From Toxonevra muliebris (taxonomy: Eukaryota; Arthropoda; Insecta; Diptera; Pallopteridae), in the NCBI GenBank assembly GCA_963691655.1, contig OY829326.1, positions 90,637,235 through 90,701,234 on the forward strand: a DNA stretch of 64,000 nt, written 5' to 3'. This document shows, in pieces, positions 43,246 to 54,489 of the stretch (position 1 is the stretch's first letter; each line of letters begins with the position of its first letter). Under the pieces are notes generated by a model that was not told where the DNA came from, made no database searches, and saw only the letters and a program-made list of their open reading frames with translations. A program made the translations under genes and the position numbers.

Positions 43246-44719
43246 TTACTTAATAATATAATTCCCAACAGAGTCCAAGAACGTTGACGATGAAGCGCTA
43301 GTAATACTACTGGTACTCAATGCTGCATCATGAGTTCGCATGTGTGAATTTAAGCCGCTTGGCTGAAAAAACTTCTGGCCACACACTTTGCATTCATGTT
43401 TTTTGCCATCTTTAGAATGGAGCTTTTTATGCACACGTAATGATTTCATTAATTGAAAAGTACCTTTACAAATGTTGCATTGAAATGGTCTTTCAGTTGT
43501 GTGTACTACGGAGTGCAATTTAAGATCATGAAATGTATAGAAACATTTTCCACACACTGGACATTTTGCAGGTCTTTCACCTGTATGACGACGCATGTGC
43601 ACCGTGAGCACCCCACGATCCCGGCATTTACGTCCACATACTTCACAAATATGTGTTAATATTTCTGTGTGTCGTAAGGCATGTGCACGAAGCTCTAGCA
43701 CTGTAAAAAAGCTATAATCACATTCTTTACACTTATGTTCTCTTATACCAGTGTGTCGAATTTTGTGTCGAAGCATGTTGCCAATTTGTGTAAATGGTTT
43801 GCCACATATATCGCAAAAGATACCTGTATGTTTCCACTTGTGTCTACGCAAGGTTTGTTCGGAATGAAACACCTCCTTGCAATCATCGCATTTGTATTCT
43901 AATTTCGGTCCTTCGCTCTTTGATTTATTTTCATTGTGTTTCATGCGTATATGCGCTCGCAAACAATGTCTAGATTTGTATGTGCGTGTGCAGTGTGTGC
44001 AACGATGGGTTGGAAATTCACTATTAGATTTTTCATCTTCTTTTTCATCAGCCGGTAATTTGTTTTTATGACTTATACGTATATGCTTTAACAACCAATG
44101 TCTAGATTTGTATGTGCGTGCGCATTGTGTACAATGGTGGGATGAAACCTCTAAATTTAACCTTGTACCTTTTCTTTTAACATCTTCTCCTTCATCAGAC
44201 ATCTGTTGAAATAAAAGATATTATTTATTATAAAATAAAATTGTTTTTGTTGCTCACATCACTAAAATCATCAATTTGCCATTCTTTATCATAGCTTTCT
44301 GCAACTTCTGATATCTGATCTGTCTTTTCTTTATCAGTGTTTGCAAGTTTTCCTTTAAGTCGCGCCAAATCCACTTCATCTTCATCTTCTATCTCATCAA
44401 TTTGATCACCACCTATTGGCTCACCATCTGTTTGTTCAACCTCATCTCCTTCAGAGAGACTAGTGTCAGTTTTAAGCACATCTATATCTATTGTATCTAT
44501 TGGATCGTCTTCTATTTTTCTTGGACGCGGTACATCATCTGTCGGTTCAGAATCATCTTTGGGCAAATGATATTGCTTGAAATGTGTGATAAACTGACCC
44601 AGATGAACTTTCTGCCCACATAGACATGTTACATTAAAAAGCGTCGATGTGAGACAAAAGATTTCACCGCATCTGATGTTGTAAAATGTATTTGTTTCCA
44701 GCGGTGCTAATTTTAACAT
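43246..44719 (-). CDS. C2H2 zinc-finger protein with nine C-terminal fingers
   Basis: Two exons, 44719-44258 and 44202-43246, with a 55-bp intron (GTGAGC donor, TTTCAACAG acceptor, phase 0), give 472 aa. The N-terminal module (residues about 12-52) has a CGEIF block and CLCGQKV...H...H, a variant finger shared with the 57 kb gene. An acidic region (about 60-150) ends in DKEWQIDDFSD at the splice site. Exon 2 has nine C2H2 fingers: two CTQC/CTHC...YKSRH fingers, then CDDC, CDIC, CKEC, CEVC, CPVC, CNIC and CKVC fingers. One linker is canonical (TGERPAK). Likely a nuclear transcription factor; target unknown. The gene at 57.1-59.8 kb is a close paralogue, including the 5' UTR. Confidence 0.9.
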
Positions 44720-44842
44720 TCTTCTTTAAATTAACTTTTTCATAAATACAATAACAAAATTGTAGGAAAGTAGAAAGTGCTGCCAAATCATAAAACATGA
44801 GACGACAATGCGTTTACACACTGCATACACAAATGGTTTACT

Positions 44843-44968
44843 AAGGCTGTGGTTATATTGCGAGTAGCTCGGCGAACACCATCAAATTGTTGTTGCACCG
44901 AACACAAAGAGAGAGTCTTAACTCACTCTCACACCGAACATGATATGCTCGGTGTATTGTATTATTAA
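44843..44968 (+). repeat. Copy of the CTGTGGTTACAT-type repeat
   Basis: Matches 2817-2945 (GAACACCATCAAATTG, GTTGCACCGAACACAAAGAG, GATATGCTCGGTGTATTGTA). The hAT-like element at 44969 inserted into it and duplicated its ATTATTAA. Confidence 0.75.
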
Positions 44969-45708
44969 CACGGTTGCCACTTTGGTACAATTCTACCAAA
45001 ACTGGTACATTTTTTCCCATTTTTCTGCGTTTGGTACATGTTTTTAAAATTTGGTACATTCTGTGTTCAAAGATGGCTTTTATAATAATTAAGAATTGTA
45101 AACTAATTTTCAAAATATTTTTTTTTGAAAAAGGTCAAATTTAAATATATATATAATATATAATGCTTTCAAAAGAATTGTGTGTCGGACGTTAAGAGTC
45201 TCATTATATCTAGTTGGCCAAAGACTATTAAAATACAAAATATATTTCAATTAATGTGGTACTTTTTATTAACTCTGGTATTTTTTATTATAACAAAATA
45301 AAATATAATCATTTCAATTTTATTATATGATCTTACTGACATCTTTAACTGCACAACTTTTTTGGTGTTTATTTTACGTATTTTTTACGTTCGAAGTGGG
45401 CACCTAAAAAAAATTGTGTGGGGCGGGCCTAGGTGATTTCGGTACTTAAAGTCATCTTAAACAAAAAATTTAAATAGATTATTATTCTGTAGAATTGTCA
45501 TTATAGCAGGTAGTAGATTTAAACATTTTGATTAAAAAATAACAAAATGGCGGACTTCCAAAATTTAAAAAAAAAAAAACGCCTACGAGAGCCAGTGGCG
45601 TGTAAAATAACACATTAATGTTACTTATTATTTTGGTACATTTTTCCCCCATTTGGTAAATTTTTTTTAAATATTGGTACAAATTAAAATGTATAAGTGG
45701 CAACCGTG
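44969..45708. mobile_element. hAT-like element, family B, complete 740-bp copy
   Basis: Perfect 14-bp TIRs, CACGGTTGCCACTT and AAGTGGCAACCGTG, with a perfect 8-bp TSD ATTATTAA (44961-44968 and 45709-45716). Many GGTACATT motifs lie near the ends. No transposase frame, so it depends on an autonomous hAT. This copy defines the boundaries for the copies at 13461 and 34969. Confidence 0.92.
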
Positions 45709-45985
45709 ATTATTAATTCATTACATTCAGTTTCTTATTACTTGCTATATATTATATATTATTTTCAGTTAATTTTAAATTATTATTATCCTGCGAAGCC
45801 TTTAGGTCTTTTCTGCAGGATAGATTGATTTTCACTCAATTTTAATGGTGCGTATGTCTATGTCTAGTCTATTCATTGTTATTATATTTTACAAATTAAT
45901 GAAACATAAATATATATATTTTTTTTTTATAATTTGTTTATGAATAATTTAAAAATATATTTTTTTAAAAGTTTTTTTCTATTAA

Positions 45986-47119
45986 CCCTTAAATGCATAC
46001 CGTACCATATATGGTACATGTCTTTAATCATACGGTAATCTAATCAATAAAACTGAAGCGTTATACTGTACACTTTAAATTGAAACAGACAAAACTATCC
46101 TTCATATAAATACCGTTACAGCTTGCTTACGATTTGTTTTAGTTGTCAGTAAGCTGCCGAAGTGGTCTTATGCACTTTTTGCACATAATTTCAAAAGTGA
46201 TTTTCAATAGCAAAAAAAAAAATTGGTAAAATTTGTTATTCGTGTGGAAATAAGTATTGATGAGTACATTGGACTTTCTTTTAGCTAAATATAATGAATC
46301 TTGATCAAATTTGATATCTTAGAATAGTTGTTTTTTCAATTTTTCTATGTACCATATATGGTACTCTATGCATCTGCGCATTTGATTATTTGGATTGTTC
46401 AATTAGATATGGATGGCATTATTATTATATTATAACGTTGATGAGGTGGCGGATATGCTTTATGATGATGACGATGATGAATTGATGGGCACACCTAACA
46501 ATGGTGATCTATTAGACGATGAAAAAGAATGGGTGGATGAAGGGTCGGATGAATTTATTGGTGAAATTCAAATACCGCAACGCGTGAGAAATCAAGCAGA
46601 AACCAATTACGCCATATTGAATGAAGGAGCAATTTCTGGCATATTTTTCAACAATGACGAGCTGGACGTACCTAATTTTGAAGCTTTTAGAATTTCTGTT
46701 CCTGATGTTAGTATGTCAATACAAGTTGATTTGTTTATAGTGACGCAAGATCCTTCTTCGCCTCCACGAAAAAAGAATAAAATGTTAGTTTCTTTGACCC
46801 TTGTGCCACCTATGGATGATATCACTGATAATGTCACGAAAATGCTCTCATCGATCGGAATAAGTTGGGCTAGGTATGCGAAGAATACTGTAAGTATAAA
46901 GACGTTGTTGTTGACATAACTTCCAACGATTTTGATTTTGATTGTATTAATTCCAAATATGTATAGAATGCATAGCGTACCATATATGGTACACATCACA
47001 AATCGTTCTTTTTCGCTTTTCCGGGGAAATGGTAATGGTAATGATTCGTGCTTAGCGAGCGATTTTACATTAGGGCAGCTTGGTCTCCATACTGATGGCT
47101 GACCTCATGCATTTAAGGG
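45986..47119. mobile_element. piggyBac-type non-autonomous element, 1134 bp
   Basis: TTAA on both sides (45982-45985 and 47120-47123) with perfect 13-bp TIRs, CCCTTAAATGCAT and ATGCATTTAAGGG. ACCATATATGGT, a perfect palindrome, occurs three times (46004, 46350, 46979), always in a TACCATATATGGTAC context. Such repeats may be subterminal binding sites for the transposase. It carries one open frame (46413-46919) but no DDE domain. Confidence 0.9.
46413..46919 (+). CDS. Acidic 168-aa frame inside the piggyBac-like element
   Basis: It starts inside the element. Residues 16-50 are strongly acidic (YDDDDDE, LLDDEKE, DEGSDEF), like the N-terminus of piggyBac transposases. The remainder (QIPQRVRNQAE, PSSPPRKKNK) has no catalytic motif. 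An AATACTGTAAGT donor-like site near 46888 could mean that the frame once spliced onward to a lost core. It is either a transposase N-terminus left after internal deletion or an unrelated accessory protein. No similar protein is recalled. Confidence 0.45.
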   Translation: MALLLYYNVDEVADMLYDDDDDELMGTPNNGDLLDDEKEWVDEGSDEFIGEIQIPQRVRNQAETNYAILNEGAISGIFFNNDELDVPNFEAFRISVPDVSMSIQVDLFIVTQDPSSPPRKKNKMLVSLTLVPPMDDITDNVTKMLSSIGISWARYAKNTVSIKTLLLT

Positions 47120-47129
47120 TTAAGTTTGT

Positions 47130-47650
47130 TTGTGATGCTTATTAGGTTTGTTGGTAATTCGTTCAGCAATGTGGGTATTATTACCGATAGTGTATGTTTG
47201 CCGTCATTTGTGCTGAATCGTGGTATAGTATATCGTCCTTCCGTTTTTCTTCTTGTCCTGTGCTTATGTTCGACCTCTGTTCGGTCCTTTTTTTCATTTC
47301 AGAACTCATTTAGTATTGTAGACTTGTATATATTTTCGACATTTAATACATTAAGCTGTTTATGAGGTTATATAGTGCTGCTGGTTCGATTATTATTGGT
47401 TTTTAATAGGATTTTTAGTATTGAATTTTGGCTTTTCTGGAGCCTTTTGCAGTGTGGAGAAGTACCCCATACTGTTATTCCATAAGGAATATACGATTCC
47501 CCGAGGGCCAGGTATGCTTGTCTGAGTACTGTTTTATTGCTGCAGTTTCATAGATGGTGTAAAACATACAATGTCTTTCAAAGTTTTTTTCGTATATATT
47601 CAATATGTTTATGCCATTGTAAGCTGCTATCTACCACAACAACAACTACC
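47130..47650 (-). pseudogene. LINE RT C-terminal relic
   Basis: On the minus strand about 47540-47390 reads RQAYLALGESYIPYGITVWG, then HCKRLQKSQNSILKIL, the tail of a CR1/R1-type RT. Flanking DNA on both sides looks equally decayed. No ORF is intact. Confidence 0.6.
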
Positions 47651-48879
47651 CCATTTTGGGGGAATATTGAAGCTCTGGTGTAATAGGGGAATGATTCCAA
47701 TATTTAGATTTCATTCGAAAAAATGACAGAAAATGCATAAAATTTATCAAAATTAGATTAAATAGTGCCACAAATTAAAAATAAACAAATTGTATCCACT
47801 TGAAAATGGACGGCCATCATTGTTAGAGTAAAGTTTCGACAAATAAACAATAAATAAATACATTTCAAAAGAGATTTCAATGTCTTTCATTAAAATATAA
47901 TCAAAAATCGATTGAAAGACAATACAAACTTATAATTAAGATATTTCTTGATTTTGAACTAATCTTTAAAAAATTAATATAATCAAAAGTGCTTTTGAAA
48001 TCGGCTGTCAACTACTATTATGGGGTCAATTTTATATGTTAAACAATTATTTAAAGAAAACTCTTTACAAATAGAACACTTGAAAAAATGTTCACAAAAT
48101 ATGTATGACCATAAAAGTGGCTGTTTTGTTCGCTAACTCCTCATTTTATATGCCTATATTCATGTGTATATTTATTTTATATAAATAATTTTGTTATTGA
48201 ATTGCTTATTAAATTTTTATTTTATTCAAATAAATAGTTTGAAAAAAGTGTATTTCATAAAAAAAACTCACATGCGCAACTTAGTGCACTCGATGGAAGT
48301 GAAACTTCTTTGGTAGGTTTGTGACTGGGACTATGTAAGTGCAATAACAGCAGTCTGGGAGAGATAATTGTATGTATGCACATGTCATTTAAATAGTTAA
48401 TATAAGTCGGTACATATCCAAAGTGCCAAGGCCATAGACGAAAATTTTCCAGATTTTTAATGCAATACACACTGACCGTACAAATAAATAATTTAAAAAA
48501 AAGAAATGAGCCTAATTAATGTTAATTAAATTAAAAAACCTATTTAATTTAACTATTTTTTCAAAAGTGACTAAGTCCCATCGTAAGTGTAAATCAAAAT
48601 TGCTTAAGTTCCTTTCAGCCAATCGCATTCTTTCCTTGTTATGCTACTGCATTGTAATAAATTTAAACTGTTGCCTTTGCACATGGCCGCATTCATACAG
48701 ATGCTTTATGTTTTCTTGTGCTTGAGTCCAGATGATTTTTTTTTTTTTCAAAACTAATTTGGTCCATATGGTATTTATCAAAAGTGCTTAAGTCCAACGT
48801 AAAACTACTTTATTTGGATTCGGCTTTCTTTATCATTGTTTTTTTTTTCGCAAAATGTCTCCAAAAACAGTTTTCTAAA
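47651..48879. other. Intergenic, no gene recognised
   Basis: AT-rich DNA with short frames only. The GGGGAATATTGAAGC and ACAACAACAACTACC segments (47637-47680) resemble parts of small dipteran repeats, without clear ends. Confidence 0.35.
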
Positions 48880-49012
48880 TACTTTTACCCATGTTACAAG
48901 TATTTAGAGGTAGATGCCTTTTTTCAAAATGTAGCCATTCTGAACATTTTAGAGGTGTACTTTTTTAAATGGATAGAAAAGAGTGAGTTAATAGAAGATT
49001 ATTAATTAAATT
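48880..49012 (-). repeat. Dispersed repeat, short minus-strand copy
   Basis: CCCATGTTACAAGTATTTAG, GGTAGATGCC, AATGTAGCCATTCTGAAC and TTAATAGAAGATTATTAAT match the 22838-23000 repeat and the reverse complement of 2990-3138. Confidence 0.65.
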
Positions 49013-51833
49013 ATACCCCCAGAAAAATACCCATCTCTAAAACAAAGAAAAAGATCACTGATTACTGTTTGAATTTCAATTTGAATCCACGAAAATTTCT
49101 CTCATTTATGTAAATTTTCCTCAAAATGAAGAAAAATGTGTTCCTTTCATGCAACCATGGTGTTCGATTTGAAGTAAGTTATTTCTTCATTTTGGAAATT
49201 TAGTTGTGGCGCTGCCCACCAATTGCAATAAAATCCCAAATTTTAATGAAATTGTTAAAATTAAAATTAAAGGAAAGTAAGGTAAAAAAGTAAACAAAAT
49301 ACAAGAAAATATGGGTGTGTTAATGGGCGTCTACATGTATCATTTTTTTCTAAAACTTAGTCCTTACAACGCATCGCTGCATAAAATTTTAACTCAATAG
49401 CTTTTACGAATTATTTCGTCTATTGTTAACACAAATGTGCATGGAACAATGGACGTTTCCATAAATCTGATTCTTCCAAAATTTAGTCGCATCAGCATTT
49501 AAAAATTCAAGCACTATTTGGCTACGAAACAAAATTATCAAAAATCCATAAAGGGACAAATTACCTTATTTAGAATAAAATAAGGTGGCATCATTAAACT
49601 TCCATACTCTTTGCGCATAGAAAATGTAAGAAAGAGACGAATATACCAAAAATGTTCTCCATACAAAATTTTGGTATACACAAAAAACTAGCTTTACTCT
49701 TTTGGCCTTAGCAGACAATCGCGTACGCTTTGCTTTTCTTTTGAATGTTTTAGTCGGCGTCTCTATTTCAAGCGAAGGGGTTGTGTTTGTGGCTGTTGAT
49801 ATAATTTGTGAAAAAATGTGTATATATTGTGAAAAAGAAAAACAAAATATATTCGAAAGAAATAAATTTCAATTTATAGTTTTTTGTTGGCCATACGGAT
49901 TTTTTGATCATTTCAAGGCGACGACGCCTGTAGTGTATGTAAAAATACGTATGAATGTAAAAATTAAAGCGTATTAAAAATAAAATAATAAATGAATACA
50001 AGGAAAAAAACATGATTTCTATGCCTTTTAATTAAAACAATAACAACTTTTTCTAAAAAGGTAGTAAATTTACTTCAATTTATGGGAAATTATTCCTCAA
50101 ACTGAGGAAAATTTTACCTAAATTATATACGATTTCTCATATTGAAAAGCAACAGATGACGTTGCTATTGATATATTCGTATTTATGTTTAGCATAATGC
50201 TATCAACAGATGGCGTTTCTATTGAAAAACTACGTTGATAATAGATAATAAATAGTTTTTGATGTGCAACACTTACTTGTATTAAACAAGTCATAACGCG
50301 CTGTAAATTTGTTATCTTTTTGTCGCACTAAATATTTGAGAAAACGTTTTGTTTTTGACGTTATTTTCATAATAGTAGTACAATCGAATATATTTATTAG
50401 TGTCCGACCGAATAATCGGCTTCGGCAAAAAATGGCCGAAGTATTTTGCCGAAGCCGAAGATTATAAGCATTTTATTTTACAATAATTTTTACTATTGAT
50501 TGGCAGTAAAAATTTATACAAATAAATAAATGTGAAGTGGTTATATAAAGTATTTACATTACAATTTCTGTGTTATGCTTTCTCCGTTTGCTTGTTCCAT
50601 TTTTACTTTTGAAGTAACCCACAGATTTACAACCGTACAAACAGTAATCAGTGATCTTATTTTGACGAACAACCTGCTGGAGCTAATACAATTAGAGGCA
50701 GCAGAAGCTCTAGAATATATGTGTAAAGGGATTCTTTGAAATTCACAGTCGATAGAAAGTTACAGATATTTATTTGCAGGCCCTAATACAGCAGTCATCT
50801 ATATTTGAACTTTAAAACTAGTTTTTCTCAAAACAACATTTTTTAAAATGGCTGCCACAATATCTCCAAAGCTAATGAACTGATTGCGCTTAAATTTTTA
50901 TCATATCTTCAATGCATCTGTAGTTCTACTCCGTCCGAATCAGGATCATTGTGATATCTCTCAATGTGTTTTAATTAAATTGAAATAGTTATTTTCAAAA
51001 CTAGATTGATAAAAATACAAACTTTTAATGACTTAAGTAAAAGAACATAAGTACAATAAGAGACTATCCCAAAAATTGAATTTTCAATATTTGTACCTAA
51101 CCCTCTAGCTCCCAAGCGTGTCTCTAGACAGCCATCATCAAAACGGGTTTAATTACCACCTAAATAGGTTTTTGTTGCCAATATGAAATTTCCCAAGCTT
51201 TTAAAAAAATGCATTAGTTATGTGTTATTATGATGTTAGCGACAGTCAAAGTCAAAATTTATCAAAAACAAAAAAATTAGTTATTTTGTTTGAATTTGAG
51301 ATAAAAATAAAAAATATAAATAAAATACTTCCCGTCATACTAGCCAGATAAAAAAACTAGCTGTGAGTAGCTAGGAATTTAAATTTTTTATATAAAATAT
51401 TTAGTTATTTAAAAAAAATTACTAAAAAGTTTATTCAACAACAAATACTTTTAGGCATTCAACTTTTCCGGCTTCATAAAACCACGCCTACTAAATTTTT
51501 TAGGGTTTTGAGATCAGATTTATGCTTTTTACATTAAAATTTATCAATCTCAATTTTTTTTTTAATCAATCAAAAATTTGGGAACTAGAGGGTTTATTCT
51601 GGTTCCGGCTACAGGTCTATCAAATAATACGCTGATTCAATCGTTGATTTTAGATAAGCATAATCATGGCAGCCATCGGCCAGCCTTTTTTTTGACACAG
51701 GAGTCGTTGAACGACAGTCGTTCTGCAGATATATAGTCGATGTTACTTTATATTTTGACGTAAACAAATTTTTAAATGATTCTTTAAATAAATAATATTT
51801 GCCACCTCCTTCGACAGTGAACAGTTATTAATG
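49013..51833. other. Intergenic, mostly unassigned
   Basis: No gene is supported. 50395-50470 has GTCCGACCGAATAATCGGC and repeated CCGAAG motifs that reappear in altered form at 60410-60490, so a dispersed repeat is likely. 49702-49977 carries a short open frame with a 5'-UTR-like composition that I do not accept as a gene. Confidence 0.35.
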
Positions 51834-52367
51834 CTATATTTTTCTGTATATGTTTGTAAATACATAGGTAGAAAAAAGGTACTCACCTCTGCTGTTGTCG
51901 TTTGTGCTGCCCCATATGGTACTGTGAGCGTTCGCATCGCATCCGAGGAGAAGCGGCAGTCTGTGCCTGTTGCAATACTCCACCAGTTGCCTCACTTCTG
52001 GCGGCGGTGGTGACGACTCCTCACCCGGAAAATATGCCGATGCCACTACTATGGCGCGTTTGCTGCCCTCGATGTTAAGGTGGGCTTGAATTGGAACTAA
52101 GTCCCGCGTCATGAATTCTGTAAGACAAACATAATTAATGTTGTTTCTAATTAGAATACAGGCCCTTGGATTATCCTGCCTGTTATCCCAAATTACCTTG
52201 CCGTTTTTACAGGCCATTCCTCTGATTGCACCTTGGTAGTGCCAGGGTTCTTGGATCAGTATCAGGCCCAGGTTAAATTTTGAAAATGTCCTTGCAATCA
52301 CCGCCGAGGCGGCTCTTGCGTGGTGGACGTTAACCTGGGCACATTTGATGCCTGTTCCACTGCTCAT
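51834..52367 (-). CDS. LOA ORF2, endonuclease portion, truncated
   Basis: APE endonuclease of a LOA-clade LINE: QVNVHHARAASAVIAR start, LILIQEPWHYQG (metal-binding Glu) and LLLGCDANAHSTIWGS (catalytic Asp/Asn block). After DNSRGE at about 51890 the sequence departs from the family and ends in an unrelated tail (YLFSTYVFTN...). The start lies 6 bp beyond the ORF1 stop, consistent with coupled translation. Confidence 0.8.
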   Translation of the reverse strand: MSSGTGIKCAQVNVHHARAASAVIARTFSKFNLGLILIQEPWHYQGAIRGMACKNGKVIWDNRQDNPRACILIRNNINYVCLTEFMTRDLVPIQAHLNIEGSKRAIVVASAYFPGEESSPPPPEVRQLVEYCNRHRLPLLLGCDANAHSTIWGSTNDNSRGEYLFSTYVFTNIYRKI

Positions 52368-52372
52368 AGAGC

Positions 52373-54004
52373 TTACTTAGCAGGGCTTTTGCCCCTACTA
52401 CTGCCACTCAGTAACATCCTTTCTTCCTCCTCATCTATGGGGCAGTCCATATTGAGGAGTGAGAGGTCGATACCCTCAACTTCAGTCGCGGTCGAAGATG
52501 GGAGTACTATGCCTTCCATTTCGCTCGTTGCTGATGATGGTAGAGTTTCGACCTCCACCTCGACCACGGCTGAGTGCACTCTTTCCGTTGCCTTCGGCTC
52601 GTCATTGCTGACTGCCTCTGGCTCGGGATTCGAGGTGCCCTCTACCGTGGCCCGTTTGTGCACCCCGTGCACCGTGACCTCACCAAACCGGTAGTTGATG
52701 ACGCCCCCTGAAGTACGGATGGCTTCAAACGACTGCTCATCCATACTTATCGTCAATAGCTGACTGTTTCGCTCCTCACGAGCTTTCAATACTCTCCAGA
52801 GGTCAATACTTAAGCCCTCGTTTTGAGCATTGACTAGGGCCAGTATCCGTTCGAACGTCTGACCCAAGCTCCTGGGGAAGAACACGGTCACCACGTGCGA
52901 CTTGGGGACATCATCACCTGCACATGAAATAAGAGGGGGTCCATTCCAGGCCGTCAACACCGGGGCTACTCCTTTCAGCCATTCGGCCGACTGCACATCT
53001 TTGCAGTCGATGAGTAGATAACCCGGCCTGAAATGGATACCCTCAAACTTCAGTTTGTGTGCCCATCCCTTTGCCACCTCCTCTAGGATGGCGTCTTCTA
53101 GGGTCGAAAGCTGCTCGGTTGACAATGTCACCTTGGGGTATTCCTTTGGTAACACTGCCATCCTAACGGCTTTCGCAACCCCCGCGTACGTCTTGCCGCA
53201 CACTGCTTTGCCCGCAGATGAGCCTGCCGCCGCCATATCCGTCCTCGGTTTCTTCGCCTCCTGTTTTTGCGGTGGGGTGATAACCGAGCTTCCCCTTTTC
53301 CTTTCTAGAGGTTCCTGGGAGGCGCATTCGGACGGCTTGGCTTTGTGCTCATCTGCCTTCTTCCTAGCCTCTGCGGGCTCAAGCCCCTGCTCCAGGTATC
53401 TAAGATACCACCTTGAACCTGCCCCACGAAGGCCTTTCCTTAGTGGGTCGTCCATACCACCTGGCTGCCCAATTGGTGGTATCTTCGTCACACGCCGCTT
53501 ATGCTCTCTTGGGTAACCTTTCCCAGTGGATGTCCCCGCAGCATTAGCAACTGGTGCGAATGCACCAGCAGCCTTTGCTAGAAAGACATCCCGAGCGCTT
53601 ACAGAAGTCACACCGACCGATGCTGATGCACTGGCCGCTGAGACCTCTGTACGAGCTGTACTGGGTACGATGCCAGTCGCTTGTGCAGTTACCACGGTCG
53701 CTGGTGCTACTACACCAGCGTAAGCCATTGTAGAGGACTCAGGTATCGGTGCTAATGCACTGACAGCTGGCACCCCTACCTTGGCTTTACTGGTCACCGT
53801 GCGGTTACCCTCAGAGCTTAATCTCCGCGTAGGTGCAGTCACTGCCTGACACCTTACTGGCCCTCTCGACCTGGGTGATCCCCTACTAGTGGAGGCTCGC
53901 AGATCTTCATCACGTAGCTCATGCTCCATTCGATCTGCGAGTTCCGTTGCGGTTAATCCCCGCTGGTTTAAAATTTTCTTCAGTTTATTTTTAGTTGTGC
54001 TCAT
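52373..54004 (-). CDS. LOA ORF1 nucleic-acid-binding protein, intact (543 aa)
   Basis: The ORF1 protein packages LINE RNA. Residues 1-60 are basic/acidic mixed, 60-170 are Ala/Val/Thr-rich and low-complexity, and 170-290 are Lys/Arg-rich with RKR and KKPR clusters. Residues about 290-460 form the conserved domain I recognise as DUF4780-like in LOA/Bilbo-type elements (TAWNGPPLI, SHVVTVFFPRSLGQTFER, QLLTISMDEQSFEAIR). The tail is Glu-rich. No stop or frameshift, which is unusual in this window. Confidence 0.75.
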   Translation of the reverse strand: MSTTKNKLKKILNQRGLTATELADRMEHELRDEDLRASTSRGSPRSRGPVRCQAVTAPTRRLSSEGNRTVTSKAKVGVPAVSALAPIPESSTMAYAGVVAPATVVTAQATGIVPSTARTEVSAASASASVGVTSVSARDVFLAKAAGAFAPVANAAGTSTGKGYPREHKRRVTKIPPIGQPGGMDDPLRKGLRGAGSRWYLRYLEQGLEPAEARKKADEHKAKPSECASQEPLERKRGSSVITPPQKQEAKKPRTDMAAAGSSAGKAVCGKTYAGVAKAVRMAVLPKEYPKVTLSTEQLSTLEDAILEEVAKGWAHKLKFEGIHFRPGYLLIDCKDVQSAEWLKGVAPVLTAWNGPPLISCAGDDVPKSHVVTVFFPRSLGQTFERILALVNAQNEGLSIDLWRVLKAREERNSQLLTISMDEQSFEAIRTSGGVINYRFGEVTVHGVHKRATVEGTSNPEPEAVSNDEPKATERVHSAVVEVEVETLPSSATSEMEGIVLPSSTATEVEGIDLSLLNMDCPIDEEEERMLLSGSSRGKSPAK

Positions 54005-54489
54005 TTTGTAATGCGACTGCTAGCCTGCCTGAGCGGGCTTGGCAGTCAATTGTAAAAAGCGGGAAGGGGTTGGTCCACCATAGCATAGCCCGTCTGCCAT
54101 GGTAAGGCCACACTTACTCCTTGAGGCGGCCGTGTATCAAGGAGGCTCCGTTCGCAGACAGCCTATTCTTAACACTAGTATCAGACGCACACGGGTCCCA
54201 TGTGCTGATTTCACATAAGCACAAGTACCTGTGTAAAAACAGACGTAGGATCCGTGCACACCAGTCTACGAGTGTTAATCCCCTGGCTGCCAAACCAATA
54301 GGCACGGGTCGCGTGACACCCTGGATTAGGGGAGTTTTTATTTAAGAGGGTTTGCTCCCTCCGCCTGAACTATCTTAGCCAGTTGCATATCAGACATCTG
54401 ATGTGCTCTGTTACCAGATAACAGTTTGCGTATCAGTCATCTGACATGCAACTGTTTCCAGCCGTCACCACGAGGAGGTGTTAGTCCAC

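Larger units (their letters stand above)
51834..54345 (-). mobile_element. LOA-type LINE, 5' part only (3' truncated)
   Basis: On the minus strand: a 5' UTR from about 54345, ORF1 (54004-52373), then the endonuclease start of ORF2 (52367-about 51885). RT, RNase H and the tail are missing, the reverse of normal 5' truncation. The DNA is markedly more GC-rich than its surroundings and both frames are intact, so the insertion is comparatively recent. Confidence 0.8.

Noticed and set aside
49702..49977. 91-codon plus frame
   Set aside because: Mixed composition, no domain; may be untranslated leader sequence of an unseen gene.
53055..53516. Plus-strand open frame of about 150 codons
   Set aside because: Antisense to the intact LOA ORF1 in GC-rich DNA; no recognisable domain.
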